5,697 nt of DNA, taken from positions 1-5,697 of the forward strand of contig CAMASZ010000087.1 in the NCBI GenBank assembly GCA_945861125.1, read 5' to 3'. The position numbers and the translations under genes were made by a program. Each line of letters opens with the position of its first letter. Positions within the stretch are counted from its first letter, which is position 1. The notes under the pieces are model-generated. The model was not told where the DNA came from. It did no database searches and worked only from the letters and a program-made list of their open reading frames with translations. This DNA is from Rickettsia typhi. GTDB lineage: Bacteria > Pseudomonadota > Alphaproteobacteria > Rickettsiales > UBA1997. Shown in pieces: positions 4,815 to 5,697 of this stretch.

Positions 4815-5697
4815 TTACATCTTGAAAGGGAAAATTGTTTTTAATCTTTGCGTTGCTTCGTAAACTTCTTGATTATTTCGAATCATTGAAAATCTAACAT
4901 AACCTTCTCCATTTTGTCCAAAAGAACTTCCAGGAGACATTGCAACTCCAGCATCCAAAATCATTTTCTTACAAAAATCAAATGAAGAAAAATCAGCAAA
5001 TTCTCGAGGCAACTTAGTCCAACAAAACATGCTTGCCTTAGGTTTATCAATATGCCAAGCTAATTCTTCAGCAAAGGTTTTAACAAAAAAATCAGCCCTA
5101 TCTTTATATAAATTTCTTAAATTAGAAAGATAATTATCGCTCTTGCTTGATAAAGCAGATATAGCTGAAATTTGTAAAGGAGTAAAAGAACCGTAGTCAA
5201 GATATGATTTTATTTTATAAAGAGCATTAATCAAATCTTTATTTCCAACTGCAAAACCAATTCTAGCTCCAGCCATTGAGAAGCTTTTAGAAACCGAAGA
5301 AAACTCAATAGCTATGTCTTTTGCGCCTTTAATTTCTAGTATTGAATGCGGTTTATTTTTTTCATCAAAATAAATTTCGCAATACGCTATATCTGAAATT
5401 ATGTAGATTTTATTTTTTTTACAGAAGTCAACCATTTCTTGATAAAATTGCAAATCAGCAGTTTCAGTAGTTGGATTACAAGGATAGCTTACAACTACCG
5501 CCTGCGGTTTTTGCAAAGAATTTTCTACATGATTTTTAAATTTTTCTAAAAAGTCCTGCGCAGTAATTGCAGGAATATGAACTATATTAGTTTTTGATAT
5601 CGTAAAAGCAAAAGTATGAATTGGATAAGAAGGCGAAGGAACGCAAATATAATTTTTATTATCAGATATTGCCGTAGCAAGTGAAGCAATTCCTTCT
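4815..5697 (-). CDS. Class I/II PLP-dependent aminotransferase, AlaC-like (5' end cut by window edge)
   Basis: This cytoplasmic PLP enzyme transfers amino groups between amino and 2-oxo acids. The frame is open from the right edge for 293 residues to a TAA, so the TTG at 5514-5516 is not the start. Upstream in-frame sequence (E-G-I-A-S-L-A-T-A-I, then V-P-S-P-S-Y-P-I-H-T-F-A-F) matches the family. Numbering from the edge, the fold-type I active site shows N74 in Y-P-C-N-P-T-T, D102 and Y105 in S-D-I-A-Y, the PLP lysine K137 in S-V-S-K-S-F-S-M-A-G, and R145 in A-R-I-G-F-A-V-G. The C-terminal substrate arginine is probably in Y-V-R-F-S-M-I. About 100-120 N-terminal residues are missing. S-Y-P-I-H and N-P-T-x-T favour the AlaC/DapL-like alanine or diaminopimelate aminotransferase branch over AspC. 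The exact substrate is not decidable from this sequence. The palindromic element begins 3 bp after the stop. Confidence 0.88.
   Translation of the reverse strand, partial: EGIASLATAISDNKNYICVPSPSYPIHTFAFTISKTNIVHIPAITAQDFLEKFKNHVENSLQKPQAVVVSYPCNPTTETADLQFYQEMVDFCKKNKIYIISDIAYCEIYFDEKNKPHSILEIKGAKDIAIEFSSVSKSFSMAGARIGFAVGNKDLINALYKIKSYLDYGSFTPLQISAISALSSKSDNYLSNLRNLYKDRADFFVKTFAEELAWHIDKPKASMFCWTKLPREFADFSSFDFCKKMILDAGVAMSPGSSFGQNGEGYVRFSMIRNNQEVYEATQRLKTIFPFKM

Noticed and set aside
5514..5516. TTG as the start of the aminotransferase
   Set aside because: The open frame continues to the right edge with family-typical sequence (including V-P-S-P-S-Y-P-I-H), so the true start lies outside the window.

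Overview
The window is strongly AT-rich bacterial chromosome, and its genes read as housekeeping genes of an alphaproteobacterium. The clearest lineage hint is the FtsL-like protein with its E-W-x-Y-L-T-R-P-E-R-L block. The low GC, tight spacing and absence of any obvious Shine-Dalgarno sequence suggest a streamlined or AT-drifted lineage (SAR11/HIMB59-like or a Rickettsiales relative). Retention of trpB argues against a strict intracellular parasite that has lost tryptophan synthesis. The exact taxon cannot be fixed from this sequence alone.

Layout from left to right: (1) the 5' third of trpB on the minus strand, running off the left edge; (2) a 295-bp divergent intergenic region with a good -35 hexamer and, just before mraZ, five CCA triplets spaced exactly 10 bp apart, read here as the MraZ operator; (3) a compact plus-strand operon mraZ-rsmH-ftsL, the head of the division and cell wall (dcw) cluster, which stops after ftsL instead of continuing to ftsI/murE; (4) a 200-bp convergent intergenic region with a 24-bp-armed, almost perfect palindrome and a degenerate copy of one arm; (5) minus-strand trmD-miaB, 4 bp apart, two enzymes that both modify tRNA position 37; (6) a 179-bp gap almost wholly filled by a 171-bp imperfect palindrome resembling a miniature inverted-repeat element; (7) the C-terminal three quarters of a class I/II PLP aminotransferase (AlaC-like) on the minus strand, running off the right edge.

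Functionally, mraZ-rsmH-ftsL joins a dcw-cluster transcriptional regulator, a ribosomal RNA methyltransferase and a divisome scaffold protein. trmD-miaB is a translation-fidelity pair acting on the anticodon loop. trpB and the aminotransferase are PLP-dependent amino acid enzymes at the two edges. I see no phage, CRISPR, toxin-antitoxin or defence genes, no tRNA or rRNA, and no new multigene system. The most interesting content is non-coding: the MraZ box array, and two intergenic palindromes that share the terminal motif TTATACCA.
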